Of a DNA stretch of 34,583 nucleotides, positions 1-7,237 are shown piece after piece. This DNA is from Coriobacteriia bacterium (lineage in GTDB: Bacteria > Actinomycetota > Coriobacteriia > Anaerosomatales > PALSA-660): contig JAUSAU010000067.1 of NCBI GenBank assembly GCA_030652345.1, positions 1-34,583 on the forward strand, read 5' to 3'. The notes beneath the pieces were generated by a model. The model saw only the letters and a list, made by a program, of their open reading frames with translations. It did no database searches and was not told the origin of the DNA. The position numbers and the translations under genes are program-made. Position 1 is the stretch's first letter. Every line of letters begins with the position of its first letter.

Positions 1-1
1 C

Positions 2-946
2 GGGAACGTGACGCGCGCTCTCGGCGGTGAGACCGTCTGGGACGCCGGGACGGCCGATAAGGACGAGAGCGCCGAGGAAGCCGCGGAGTACGGCGAGGTG
101 GTCGAGGTCTACGCGCCGATCCGCGTCAGCGCGACCGGGCAGCCCGTCGGCGTCTTCGAGGTCTACATGCCGTACGGGCCCATCCGCACGCAGGTCAGGG
201 ATTCGTTGCTGTGGGTCTGGATCGCGGCCGTCGGATCGGCGCTCGTGCTCTATCTCGTCCAGTTGCGGCTCGTGAAGAGCGCAGCCGACCGACTGCGGGC
301 CACCGAGGCCGAGGTCGATGAGGTCAACACCCGCCTTCAGCGCTCACTCGAAGAGGCGGAGGAGCACTCGATCGGGACGTTGCGTGCGCTCAACGCGGCG
401 GTCGACGCCAAGGACAGTTACACGGCGCGCCACTCTCTGCACGTGGCGGATGCGGCTGTCGCGATCGGGAAGCGGATCGGGCTGTCGGAGCGCGACCTCA
501 TCAACCTGGAGCGTGCCGCACTCCTCCATGACCTGGGCAAGATCGGTATCCCGGAGTCGATCCTGCTCAAGCCGAAGCGGTTGACGCGCGAGGAGTTCCT
601 CATCGTCCGCGATCACAGTGAGATCGGCGCTCGGATCATCGAGTCGATCCCGTTCCTTCAGGACCTGGTCCCCATCGTCCGGTACCACCACGAGCGCTGG
701 GACGGCACCGGCTATCCCGAGGAGTTGGCCGGCGAGAAGGTCCCGCTGCTGGCGCGCGTCCTTGCGGTGGCGGATGCGTTCGAGGCGATGACCGCCGACC
801 GACCGTACCGCCGGGCGATGCGCGTCGAGGTGGCGCGGGAGGAGCTCGAGCGCAACGCCGGTCTGCAGTTCGATCCGGTGCTGGTCAAGGCGCTGGTCGA
901 TGCGCTCGCGGCAGGGGAGATCACGGTTCCCGGCAGGGGTGCGTGA
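2..946 (+). CDS. HD-GYP domain protein, 5' end cut by window edge
   Basis: The C-terminal half is a canonical HD-GYP phosphodiesterase domain, the family that hydrolyses cyclic di-GMP. Counting from the GTG at position 8, HDLGK lies at residues 174-178, HHE at 227-229 and GYP at 235-237, so the metal and substrate motifs are intact. Before it is one membrane segment (about 67-85) and a helical linker rich in Glu/Ala (about 95-120). The first 65 residues look like the tail of an extracellular sensor domain. The frame is open to the left edge, so the true start and most of the sensor are probably outside the window; GTG at 8 is only the first possible start seen. The likely role is a membrane c-di-GMP phosphodiesterase responding to an external signal. 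The family call is firm; the signal is unknown. Confidence 0.85.
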   Translation, partial: GNVTRALGGETVWDAGTADKDESAEEAAEYGEVVEVYAPIRVSATGQPVGVFEVYMPYGPIRTQVRDSLLWVWIAAVGSALVLYLVQLRLVKSAADRLRATEAEVDEVNTRLQRSLEEAEEHSIGTLRALNAAVDAKDSYTARHSLHVADAAVAIGKRIGLSERDLINLERAALLHDLGKIGIPESILLKPKRLTREEFLIVRDHSEIGARIIESIPFLQDLVPIVRYHHERWDGTGYPEELAGEKVPLLARVLAVADAFEAMTADRPYRRAMRVEVAREELERNAGLQFDPVLVKALVDALAAGEITVPGRGA

Positions 947-954
947 GCGTCGCG

Positions 955-982
955 CGCGCCCGGTCGACACCTCCCGGGCGCG
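955..982 (+). terminator. GC-rich hairpin after the HD-GYP gene
   Basis: Nine-bp inverted repeat (arms 955-963 and 974-982, CGCGCCCGG with CCGGGCGCG) starting 9 bases after the HD-GYP stop. No T-run follows, so termination is inferred from placement only. Confidence 0.35.
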
Positions 983-1110
983 GACAGAACGGCGATACGC
1001 CCGGACGCGTTGGCTGTGTGGTCGATTTCGCCGTACAAACGCGATAGGCGACCGCTCGGAGCATCTGCAGGCCCGCTCAGAACAATGTGGTGCATTTCTC
1101 GGATTTGCCG

Positions 1111-1139
1111 TTGACGCTGTTTCCGGGGTCGGATACTGT
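1111..1139 (+). promoter_or_regulatory. Sigma-70-type promoter of the 6S-like RNA
   Basis: TTGACG at 1111-1116 and TACTGT at 1134-1139 are separated by exactly 17 bases. The predicted transcription start, near 1146, coincides with the first base of the 11-bp closing helix of the RNA below. No reading frame follows that looks coding, so the promoter appears to serve an RNA gene. Confidence 0.7.
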
Positions 1140-1145
1140 ACTTCT

Positions 1146-1320
1146 TGTCCCGAGAAGTCGGACCGAGCGAGCGTTGAAAACCGGAGTACCAGCTGCTGCC
1201 CGACTTGGGCGTCCGCGTGTGAGGGAATTGTCGCGAGGCGATCTTTCCACCGGGGCCGGGGAAGGCGTGAAACGGGAATCCGGTGACTAGATGTCCCCGC
1301 AGGCGAGGTTTCTCGGGACA
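1146..1320 (+). ncRNA. ssrS: Structured non-coding RNA, 6S RNA candidate
   Basis: This stretch has its own promoter and an intrinsic terminator just downstream, with no convincing gene inside. The ends pair: 1146-1156 (TGTCCCGAGAA) is perfectly complementary to 1310-1320. Moving inward there are ACC/GGT pairs (1162-1164 with 1307-1309), a tandem G-A mismatch, GC pairs, then a large asymmetric internal loop (1169-1179 opposite 1285-1302), then a second helix (ACCGGA 1180-1185 with 1279-1284) and an apical region with small hairpins. A roughly 175-nt rod closed by its own ends with a central bubble is the architecture of 6S RNA, which mimics an open promoter and binds RNA polymerase holoenzyme. 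The pairing is seen directly. The 6S assignment is inferred from architecture, not sequence conservation; another regulatory RNA is possible. Confidence 0.5.
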
Positions 1321-1338
1321 CCTCTGTTGAGAGACCAG

Positions 1339-1372
1339 GCGCCACCCCGATCGATGGGGTGGCGCTTGTTTC
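1339..1372 (+). terminator. Intrinsic terminator of the 6S-like RNA
   Basis: Perfect 10-bp stem (GCGCCACCCC at 1339-1348 with GGGGTGGCGC at 1356-1365) and 7-base loop, followed by TTGTTTC. It ends the transcript that starts near 1146. No gene is seen between it and the SOS promoter at 1495. Confidence 0.8.
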
Positions 1373-1494
1373 ATTCTCGGACCATGCCGGCCGGGGCTCC
1401 GGTCGCCCGGCGTCTCCTTTCGCCCGCGCGGCGCGCCCCGGCCGCGCGTTCGTCGTGCCATCTTCCCGCCCGTCGCACCGGTGTCAGTCCCGCG

Positions 1495-1523
1495 TTGTAT
1501 ACCGAACATATGTTCGATACAGT
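1495..1523 (+). promoter_or_regulatory. SOS promoter with LexA box
   Basis: CGAACATATGTTCG at 1503-1516 is a perfect palindromic match to the LexA operator of Gram-positives and actinobacteria (CGAAC-N4-GTTCG). It fills the 17-base spacer between TTGTAT (1495-1500) and TACAGT (1518-1523), so bound LexA would block RNA polymerase. The first genes downstream are DUF6504 and the dnaE2-type polymerase, which places them in the SOS regulon. Confidence 0.85.
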
Positions 1524-1580
1524 GACGGGACGGAAAGCCCCGGCGGGCTTCCGGCGAGATGTGAGGAAGGTGCTCACGAC

Positions 1581-1976
1581 GTGGGCCGCAACACTGCGAT
1601 CAAGGGTTTCGATGCGAAGAAGGCCGGCCAGCCGCTCAGTCTGTTCGAGAGCGCCGGCCGTCGTCCCGTCGTGCTCGAACTGCTCTCGTCTCCCTGGGTC
1701 ATGCGCGGGTCCGACGTCGATGCTCCGAAGCGCGCGGAGGTCGAGGTCCCTGTCGAATGGGACGGGCGTCTCGGCCGACCAGCCGTCTTCACGTGGAAGG
1801 GCAAGCGCTACACGGTCGACCAGCTCGTCCAGCAATGGGCGGTCGATGCCCTGTGGTGGGACCGGGGGCGCGCCGTGAGCCGGCGTTGTTTCCGCGTCAT
1901 CGCGCGCGGTGGCGTCTACGACCTCGCATACGACCGCATCCGCGAACGCTGGCTCCTCGTCGGCGTGCTCGACTGA
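1581..1976 (+). CDS. DUF6504 family protein, SOS-controlled
   Basis: A 131-residue protein matching the small actinobacterial DUF6504 family, which sits beside Y-family (ImuB/DinB) and DnaE2 polymerase genes. The typical C-terminal half is visible: a basic patch with FTWKGKRY near residues 72-79, a Trp-rich stretch (LWWDRGR), then CFRVIARGGVYDLAYDR and a hydrophobic end. GTG at 1581 is chosen because GAGGAAGG lies about 10 bases upstream and the LexA promoter is 60 bases before it; the frame stays open further upstream but would read through the promoter. It precedes the polymerase gene by 24 bases in a likely operon. Its biochemical role is unknown; context suggests an accessory factor in translesion synthesis. 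Confidence 0.75.
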   Translation: MGRNTAIKGFDAKKAGQPLSLFESAGRRPVVLELLSSPWVMRGSDVDAPKRAEVEVPVEWDGRLGRPAVFTWKGKRYTVDQLVQQWAVDALWWDRGRAVSRRCFRVIARGGVYDLAYDRIRERWLLVGVLD

Positions 1977-2000
1977 CCCGCAACACGAGGTGGTCCTCCC

Positions 2001-2756
2001 ATGCCCGGTTTCGTGCACCTCCACGTGCACTCCCATTTCAGCTTCATGGACGGCGCGGCGTCCCTCGATGGTCTCGTGGGGCGGGCGGGGCATCTCGGCA
2101 TGCCCGCGATCGCCCTGACCGATCACCAGGGGCTCTCGGGCGCGATCCGCTTCTACCGCACCGCGCTCAAGGCGGGCATCAAGCCGATCCTCGGGGCGGA
2201 GATCGTCGTGGAGGCTGCAGGCATCGAGGGGGCTGAGTCGGACCTGCCGCCCGCGGAGCGCCTCGCGCGTCCGCGCCCGGCCGGGTTCGGCCGGGCGAGC
2301 GCCGCCGGCTTCCACCTGACGCTGCTGTGCCGGGACATGACCGGCTACCGCAACCTGTGCACGCTGCTGTCGCGGGCGCACCTGCGCGCGGACGGCGCCG
2401 AGGACGACCTCGGCGGTGCGCGCTCCGTCGTCACGCTGCATGACCTCTCACGGCTGAGCGAGGGCCTCATCGCGCTGTCGGGGTGCGGCAACGGTGAGGT
2501 CGGCGCCTCGGTGCTGGCCGGGGTGCCCTGGCGCGCCCGGGCGGCCGCCACGCGCCTCGCGCGCTGCTTCGCGCCGGGCGACTTCCACATCGAACTCATG
2601 CACGCGATGACGCCGGAGGCGCCGGAGTACCTGCGCACGCTCGCGGACCTCGCCGCCGCGTTGAAGCTGCCCGACGCGAGGTGCTCGCGACCTATCCCGA
2701 GTGCCGCAGCCACCCCCTGCGCGACGAGAAGCGCTACGGGATGCTGCTCGACCTGA
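2001..2756 (+). pseudogene. dnaE2: DnaE2-type error-prone polymerase, N-terminal PHP fragment
   Basis: The first ~224 residues are the PHP domain of a bacterial C-family polymerase: HLHVHSHFSFMDG at residues 6-18, ALTDHQGLSGA, then GAEIVVEA. Similarity stops near position 2674 (…AALKLPDA); the last ~27 residues before the stop at 2756 are unrelated frame noise. In DnaE proteins this point would lead into the palm domain. Here the sequence jumps in another frame to residues corresponding to about 310 positions further along (next entry). The piece alone cannot polymerise DNA. ATG at 2001 has GAGGTGG about 9 bases upstream and follows DUF6504 by 24 bases. It is either a genuine SOS-operon pseudogene or an assembly collapse. 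Confidence 0.8.
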
Positions 2757-4588
2757 CCGAGAAGCTCGATCACGTCCCGATGCACCTCGGCACGCATCTC
2801 GGAGGCTTCCTCATCACGCGCGAGCCGGTCGACACGTGGTCGCCGCTCCAGTGGGCCGCCAAAGGCACGGTCGTCTCTCAGTACGATAAGGACGACGTCG
2901 AGGCGCTCGGACTCGTGAAGATGGACATCCTCGGCCTGCGCATGCACTCGGCGATCAGTGCGACGGTGGACCTCGCGCGTGCGCGGGTGGGCGCGGACGC
3001 CGTCCCCGAGCCGTTCCTGCTGCCGCACGACGACCCCAAGGTCTACGACATGATCGCCGCGGCGGACACGGTCGGGATGTTCCAGCTCGAGTCGAGCGGG
3101 CAGCGCAACCTCGCGCTGCGGCTGCAGGAGCGCACGTTCGAGGACATCATCGCGGCGATCTCACTCTTCCGTCCCGGACCGCTCGAGGCGGAGATGATCA
3201 CGCCCTTCATCCGGCGCCGCCACGGGCTCGAGCCGGTCGTCGTGCCGCATCCCGCGATGGGTGCGTGTCTCGCGGACTCGTACGGCGTGATCATCTATCA
3301 GGAGCAGGTGCTCCAGGTCGCCCAGGGTGTGGCCGGCTACTCGCTGGCGGAGGCGGACTCCTTCCGCCGCGCGATGACCAAGGACCGCAGCCGCGCGGAG
3401 ATGGAGTCGCTCCACGGCGGGTTCGTCGAGCGGGCGGTGGCGCTCGGCTCGACCCGCGAGACGGCCGAGGAGGTCTTCCGGCAGCTGCAGGGCTTCGCCG
3501 CCTACGGCTTCAACAAGGCGCATGCGGCGTGCTTCGCGGTGGTCAGCTACGCGAGTGCCTGGCTCAAGACGTACTACCCGGCCGAGTTCGCCGCGGCGAT
3601 CCTCGACCACGAGCCGATGGGCTTCTACTCGCCGCGCCTCGTGCTCGACGACGCGCGGCGCCACGGCATCGCCGTGCTCCCGCCGCACGTGAACGACTCG
3701 AGTGCCGGCTACACGGTGGAAATGGACGGGCGCGGGATCCGCGTCGGGCTCAAGGACCTCCACAACATGAACGCCCGGCTCCTCGCCGCGATCCGGGACG
3801 AGCGCGCGCTGCGCCCGTTCGACGACCTGACCGACTTCCTGCGGCGCACGCGCGCGGAGATCGACGCGGCGGAGTCGCTCATCCGCGTGGGCGCGCTCGA
3901 CGGGATCGGGACCACCGACGCCGGGCGTCCGCCGACCCGCGACGAGCAGCTCGCGCTGCTCCCCGAGCTCAAGGCCGTGCTGCAGCGGGAGGGGATCGCG
4001 GGCGAGCGCGCACAGCTGATGGCGCCGTCGCGCGCCCGGGACCCCGAAGACCCCGCGCACGTGAGCGGCTGGACGCCCGTGCGGCGTCTCGGCGCCGAAC
4101 TCGAGTACCTCGGACTTGCGATCACCTGCCACCCGCTCGATCTGGCACGCGAGGACCTCGAGGCTCGCGGAGTGGTCTGGGCGCGCGACCTGCCCCGACT
4201 CGGGGACCGCACCCGCGTGCTCGTCGCCGGCGTGCGCGAACGTGCGCAGACGCCGCGGACGCGCTCGGGCAAGCGGGTGTGCTTCCTCACGCTCGAGGAT
4301 CCCACCGGGCTGCTCGACGTCGTCGTCTTCCCCGAGGCGCTCCAGCGCAGCGGCGAGACGATCGTGAAGCACCGCAGCTACCTGGTCGAAGGCGTGCTCC
4401 AGAACAACTGCGAGCGCGGCATCGCGATCGTCGCCGACATCGTGAAGCCGTATGTGGTGCGCACCACAGGCGGCGCGCCGGTACGGCTGCGTCGCGGCGT
4501 CGGGACCGCGCCGATGGGCCCGTTCCGCGGCAGCGCGGGACACGCGGACGAGGACGAGTGGGCGGAAGCTGAGCGGGCAGGCGCCTAG
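2681..4588 (+). pseudogene. dnaE2: DnaE2-type error-prone polymerase, C-terminal fragment
   Basis: This frame carries the rest of the polymerase: HLGTHLGGFLIT and VKMDILGLR (the third catalytic Asp position of E. coli DnaE, D555), the fingers region (FQLESSGQR, SLFRPGPLE, IIYQEQVLQ, YGFNKAHAA), a helix-hairpin-helix region and a C-terminal OB-fold (RVLVAGVRE, CFLTLEDPTGLLDVVVFPE). The PDxDxD motif with the first two catalytic aspartates is absent from both fragments. Coding similarity begins near 2675, six bases before the GTG at 2681, so no natural start exists. The two pieces total about 862 codons against roughly 1050-1100 for DnaE2. The stop overlaps the convergent lipoprotein gene by 4 bases. 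As written, the gene product cannot be an active polymerase. Confidence 0.85.
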
Positions 4589-5028
4589 TACGCCCGCACG
4601 GTCTCGACGACCACCACGGGACCGTCCGGCGAGTCGGCGGTGCCGTCCTTGATGCGCCCTTCCGCGCCGATGAACGAACCCATGAGCGTGAAGAGCCGCG
4701 CCTCCGAGACCTCGTCGGGGATCAGGACCGCGATGACCACGGAGCTCATCGAACTCGTGGCGGGCTGGTTGACGAGCCGCCAGGTACCTCCGTCGATGTC
4801 GACGTGATCGAGCCAGCCCTTGGCGACCACGCGGCCGCCGGCCAGCGTCTCCAGGCCCGGTTCCGGTGCGGCCACCTTGGAGAACGGCGGCACCGGACCG
4901 GTCGCCGATCCCTCCGAGGGTGTATCCCTGCTGCCCGAGCGAGGGGGCCTCGGCAGCGGCTCAGCAGTGCAGGCGACGAGAACGAGCGCGGTCGCGACGA
5001 GCAGGATGATGAGACGTCGTCGGCGCAT
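4585..5028 (-). CDS. Small secreted lipoprotein of unknown function
   Basis: A 147-residue protein starting with four arginines, a hydrophobic stretch and the lipobox LVAC around residue 20, so it should be lipidated and anchored outside the membrane. A Pro/Ser/Gly-rich linker follows (about 24-50), then a compact domain with GWLDHVDIDGGTWRLV and VVIAVLIPDEV that may be a small beta barrel; I do not recognise a family. ATG at 5028 is preferred over GTG at 5034 because GGGGAG ends 5 bases before it, lying within the end of dinB. It is therefore translationally coupled to dinB, and its stop overlaps the end of the convergent polymerase gene by 4 bases. Confidence 0.7.
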   Translation of the reverse strand: MRRRRLIILLVATALVLVACTAEPLPRPPRSGSRDTPSEGSATGPVPPFSKVAAPEPGLETLAGGRVVAKGWLDHVDIDGGTWRLVNQPATSSMSSVVIAVLIPDEVSEARLFTLMGSFIGAEGRIKDGTADSPDGPVVVVETVRAY

Positions 5029-5030
5029 GG

Positions 5031-6293
5031 TCACTCCCCGGGTCCGTAGCGGTCCTTCGGATCACGTGCGCTCCGCCGTCCCCCGTAGCGCACGGCATCG
5101 TCGCCGAAGCGCTCCCGTAGTTCGTCCACGGCATGCTCGACCGCGCGACGGCGCGCGACGGTCCGCGCATCCACGATCGCTTCCTCGGTGACCGGCAGCT
5201 CGAGCTGTGAGGGGACCGCCTCGAACCCGCTGACGCCCACACCGAGGAGGCGCACGCCGACGCCCGGGTTCCACAGTGATGCCAGGAGGCGCATCGCGGC
5301 CGCGGTCACGTCGTCGGTCGACGCGGTGGGGCCGGCGAGCGTCTCCTGCGCGGTCCGGGTGCTGAAGTCGCCGAAGCGGATCTTCAGGTGCACCGTGCGG
5401 CCGGTGAGCTGCTTGCGCCGCAGCCGCAGAGCCACATGCTCGGCCAGGCCGGAGACAGCGGCACGGACCTCGCCTGTCTCGCGGATGTCGGCCGAGAAGG
5501 TGCGTTCGTTGCTGACGGATTTGACCGGGTCGCGCTCGCGCACGGGTCGCGGGTCGATCCCGGAGGCGCGACGCACCGACGCCGGTCCGTGAGCGCCGAG
5601 CACCTGCCGCGCGGTCTCGTCGTCGAGGGCAGCGAGATCCCCGAGGGTGCGGATGCCGAGCGCCCGCAGCCGACTCGCGGTGGTGGGGCCGATACCCGGC
5701 ATGAGGCCGACGGCGAGCGGTGCGAGGAATTCGCGCTCCTCACCCGGCCACACGACGGTGAGTCCGTGCGGCTTGTTGCGGTCCGAGGCGATCTTGGCGA
5801 CGGTCTTGGAGCCGGCGATGCCGACGGAGCACGACAGACCGATCGCATCGACCGCGGCCATGATCTCGCGGGCGACGGCGACCGGGTGCCGCCCGCGCTC
5901 GCCGGGTGTCGCATCGAGGTACGCCTCGTCGATCGACGCGCCCTGGACCTCCGGGGACATGCGGGCGAAGATCTCGAAGACCTGCTGGGACAGCTCGCCG
6001 TATCGATCGAACCGACCGCGCGTCCAGATCGCGTCGGGAGGCAGGAGCTGCTTTGCGCGTGCCGATGGCATCGCCGAGCGCACGCCGTACCGTCGCGCCT
6101 CGTACGAGGCCGCGGCGATGACGCCACGCTTGTCCGGCGAGCCGCCGACCACGACCGGCTTCCCCCGCCACTCCGGGTTGTCGAGTTGCTCCACCGAGGC
6201 GAAGAACGCGTCCATGTCGACGTGGAGGACCGCTCGTCCCTTCCAGGGTCGGGGCGCCTCAGGTCCGGTCGTGTGCGCGCAGGTACGTTCCAT
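5031..6293 (-). CDS. dinB: DNA polymerase IV (Y family)
   Basis: A 420-residue Y-family translesion polymerase. Visible landmarks are VLHVDMDAFFASVEQ near the N-terminus (first metal-binding Asp), GVIAAASYEARRYGVRSAMP, ASIDEAYLD (catalytic Asp-Glu), SVGIAGSKTVAKIASDRNKP, a helix-hairpin-helix LMPGIGPTTASRLRALGIRTLGDL and a little-finger domain beginning SVSNERTFSADI. All catalytic acids are present. The start at 6293 fits the family and lies 6 bases after a TATCAT, so the mRNA may be leaderless. The downstream lipoprotein gene overlaps its end. No LexA box is seen in the 59-base gap shared with nfo, so SOS control of dinB is not supported here. It may supply the Y-family polymerase that normally partners DnaE2. 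Confidence 0.93.
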   Translation of the reverse strand: MERTCAHTTGPEAPRPWKGRAVLHVDMDAFFASVEQLDNPEWRGKPVVVGGSPDKRGVIAAASYEARRYGVRSAMPSARAKQLLPPDAIWTRGRFDRYGELSQQVFEIFARMSPEVQGASIDEAYLDATPGERGRHPVAVAREIMAAVDAIGLSCSVGIAGSKTVAKIASDRNKPHGLTVVWPGEEREFLAPLAVGLMPGIGPTTASRLRALGIRTLGDLAALDDETARQVLGAHGPASVRRASGIDPRPVRERDPVKSVSNERTFSADIRETGEVRAAVSGLAEHVALRLRRKQLTGRTVHLKIRFGDFSTRTAQETLAGPTASTDDVTAAAMRLLASLWNPGVGVRLLGVGVSGFEAVPSQLELPVTEEAIVDARTVARRRAVEHAVDELRERFGDDAVRYGGRRSARDPKDRYGPGE

Positions 6294-6299
6294 GCGACG

Positions 6300-6305
6300 A
6301 TGATA
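6300..6305 (-). promoter_or_regulatory. Possible -10 element of dinB (leaderless)
   Basis: On the minus strand TATCAT is followed by six bases and then the dinB ATG, so transcription would start at or near the A of the start codon. No good -35 hexamer is visible at 17 bases, and there is no Shine-Dalgarno. Confidence 0.35.
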
Positions 6306-6352
6306 GCCGCGCACACCGACACGCGCACACGAGGTCACACGAAGGAGAACGC

Positions 6353-7237
6353 ATGCGGATCGGAGCGCACGTACCTGTGGCGGGCGGCCTGCCCGGTGCC
6401 GTCGACTACGCGGTCGAGACCGGCTGCGAGACGATCCAGGTCTTCGCCAAGAGCCCGCGTCAGTGGAAGAGCCCGAAGCGCGATCCCGAGGAGGCAGCCG
6501 CCTTCCGCGAGGGATGTGCGGCGCGCGGTGTCTTTCCGGTGTTCAGCCATGCGAGCTACCTGATCAATCTCGGCGCCGACGATCCCGAACAGTGGGCCAA
6601 GTCGATCGCCGCACTGGCCGACGAACTCGATCGGGCCGCTCTCATCGGGGCAGCCGGTGTCGTCTGCCACCTGGGTCGACGTTTCGCCGATGGTGAGGAT
6701 GAGTGCGTCGCTCGTGTCGTCGAGACGGTCGTGCGGGCCTACGACCTCGCTCAGCCCGGTGCACCCGCGATCGTCCTCGAGAACAGCGCGGGTGCCGGGC
6801 GGCAGTTCGGTGTCACACCCGACGAGCTGGCGGTCACGCTCAACGCGGTCCGCGCTGCCGGCGTCCCGGCGGCGCTCTGTTTCGACACCTGCCACGGCCT
6901 TGCGGCGGGCATCGACGTCCGCGGGAGCAGCGGCTGGGACATCCTGCTCGACCGGCTCGATGAGCTGTGCGGGCCGCCCCCGATCGTCCTGATCCACGCG
7001 AACGACTGCAAAGGCGATCTCGGGTCGCACAAGGACCGCCACGAGTGGATCGGCGACGGCTGCATGGGCGAGGCTGGGTTCTCTGCGATGTTCGCGGACC
7101 CGCGGCTCGCAGAGGCGGCCGCGATCTGCGAGATGCCGGGCGAGGTGCCGGTGAAGGACGTCGAGAACGTCAGGCGCCTGAAGCGGCTTCGTGACGGCGA
7201 CGCGGCGTCCGGCGATCCAGGCCCAGCGAGCGCCTGA
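6353..7237 (+). CDS. nfo: Endonuclease IV (AP endonuclease)
   Basis: A 294-residue member of the AP endonuclease 2 family, which cuts DNA 5' of abasic sites in base-excision repair using a three-zinc cluster. Ligand motifs are in order: FSHASYLINLG, GVVCHLGRR, VLENSAG, ALCFDTCHGLAAG, LIHANDCKGDLGSHKDRHEWIGDG and a terminal CEMPGE (ETPG in most relatives). Start at 6353 is clear, with AAGGAGA 5 bases upstream. It is divergent from dinB across a short gap and its last 68 bases overlap the convergent exonuclease/GIY-YIG gene. Length is typical. Context: a repair island with two translesion polymerase genes and a UvrC-like nuclease. Confidence 0.93.
   Translation: MRIGAHVPVAGGLPGAVDYAVETGCETIQVFAKSPRQWKSPKRDPEEAAAFREGCAARGVFPVFSHASYLINLGADDPEQWAKSIAALADELDRAALIGAAGVVCHLGRRFADGEDECVARVVETVVRAYDLAQPGAPAIVLENSAGAGRQFGVTPDELAVTLNAVRAAGVPAALCFDTCHGLAAGIDVRGSSGWDILLDRLDELCGPPPIVLIHANDCKGDLGSHKDRHEWIGDGCMGEAGFSAMFADPRLAEAAAICEMPGEVPVKDVENVRRLKRLRDGDAASGDPGPASA

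Noticed and set aside
1087..1290. Possible 67-codon protein inside the RNA region
   Set aside because: The start lies upstream of the predicted transcription start, no ribosome-binding site or family resemblance is visible, and the strand pairs with itself as structured RNA.
1250..1345. Cobalamin-riboswitch-like words (GGGAATCCGGTGA… with a following CCCCGCA)
   Set aside because: The full B12-box order is not met, the segment is enclosed by an 11-bp helix starting at a promoter start site, and it ends in a terminator with no B12 gene downstream.
1371..4543. Several long minus-strand open frames opposite DUF6504 and dnaE2
   Set aside because: In very GC-rich DNA, antisense frames stay open by chance; these are Arg/Ala/His-rich without domains, while the plus strand has recognisable motifs.
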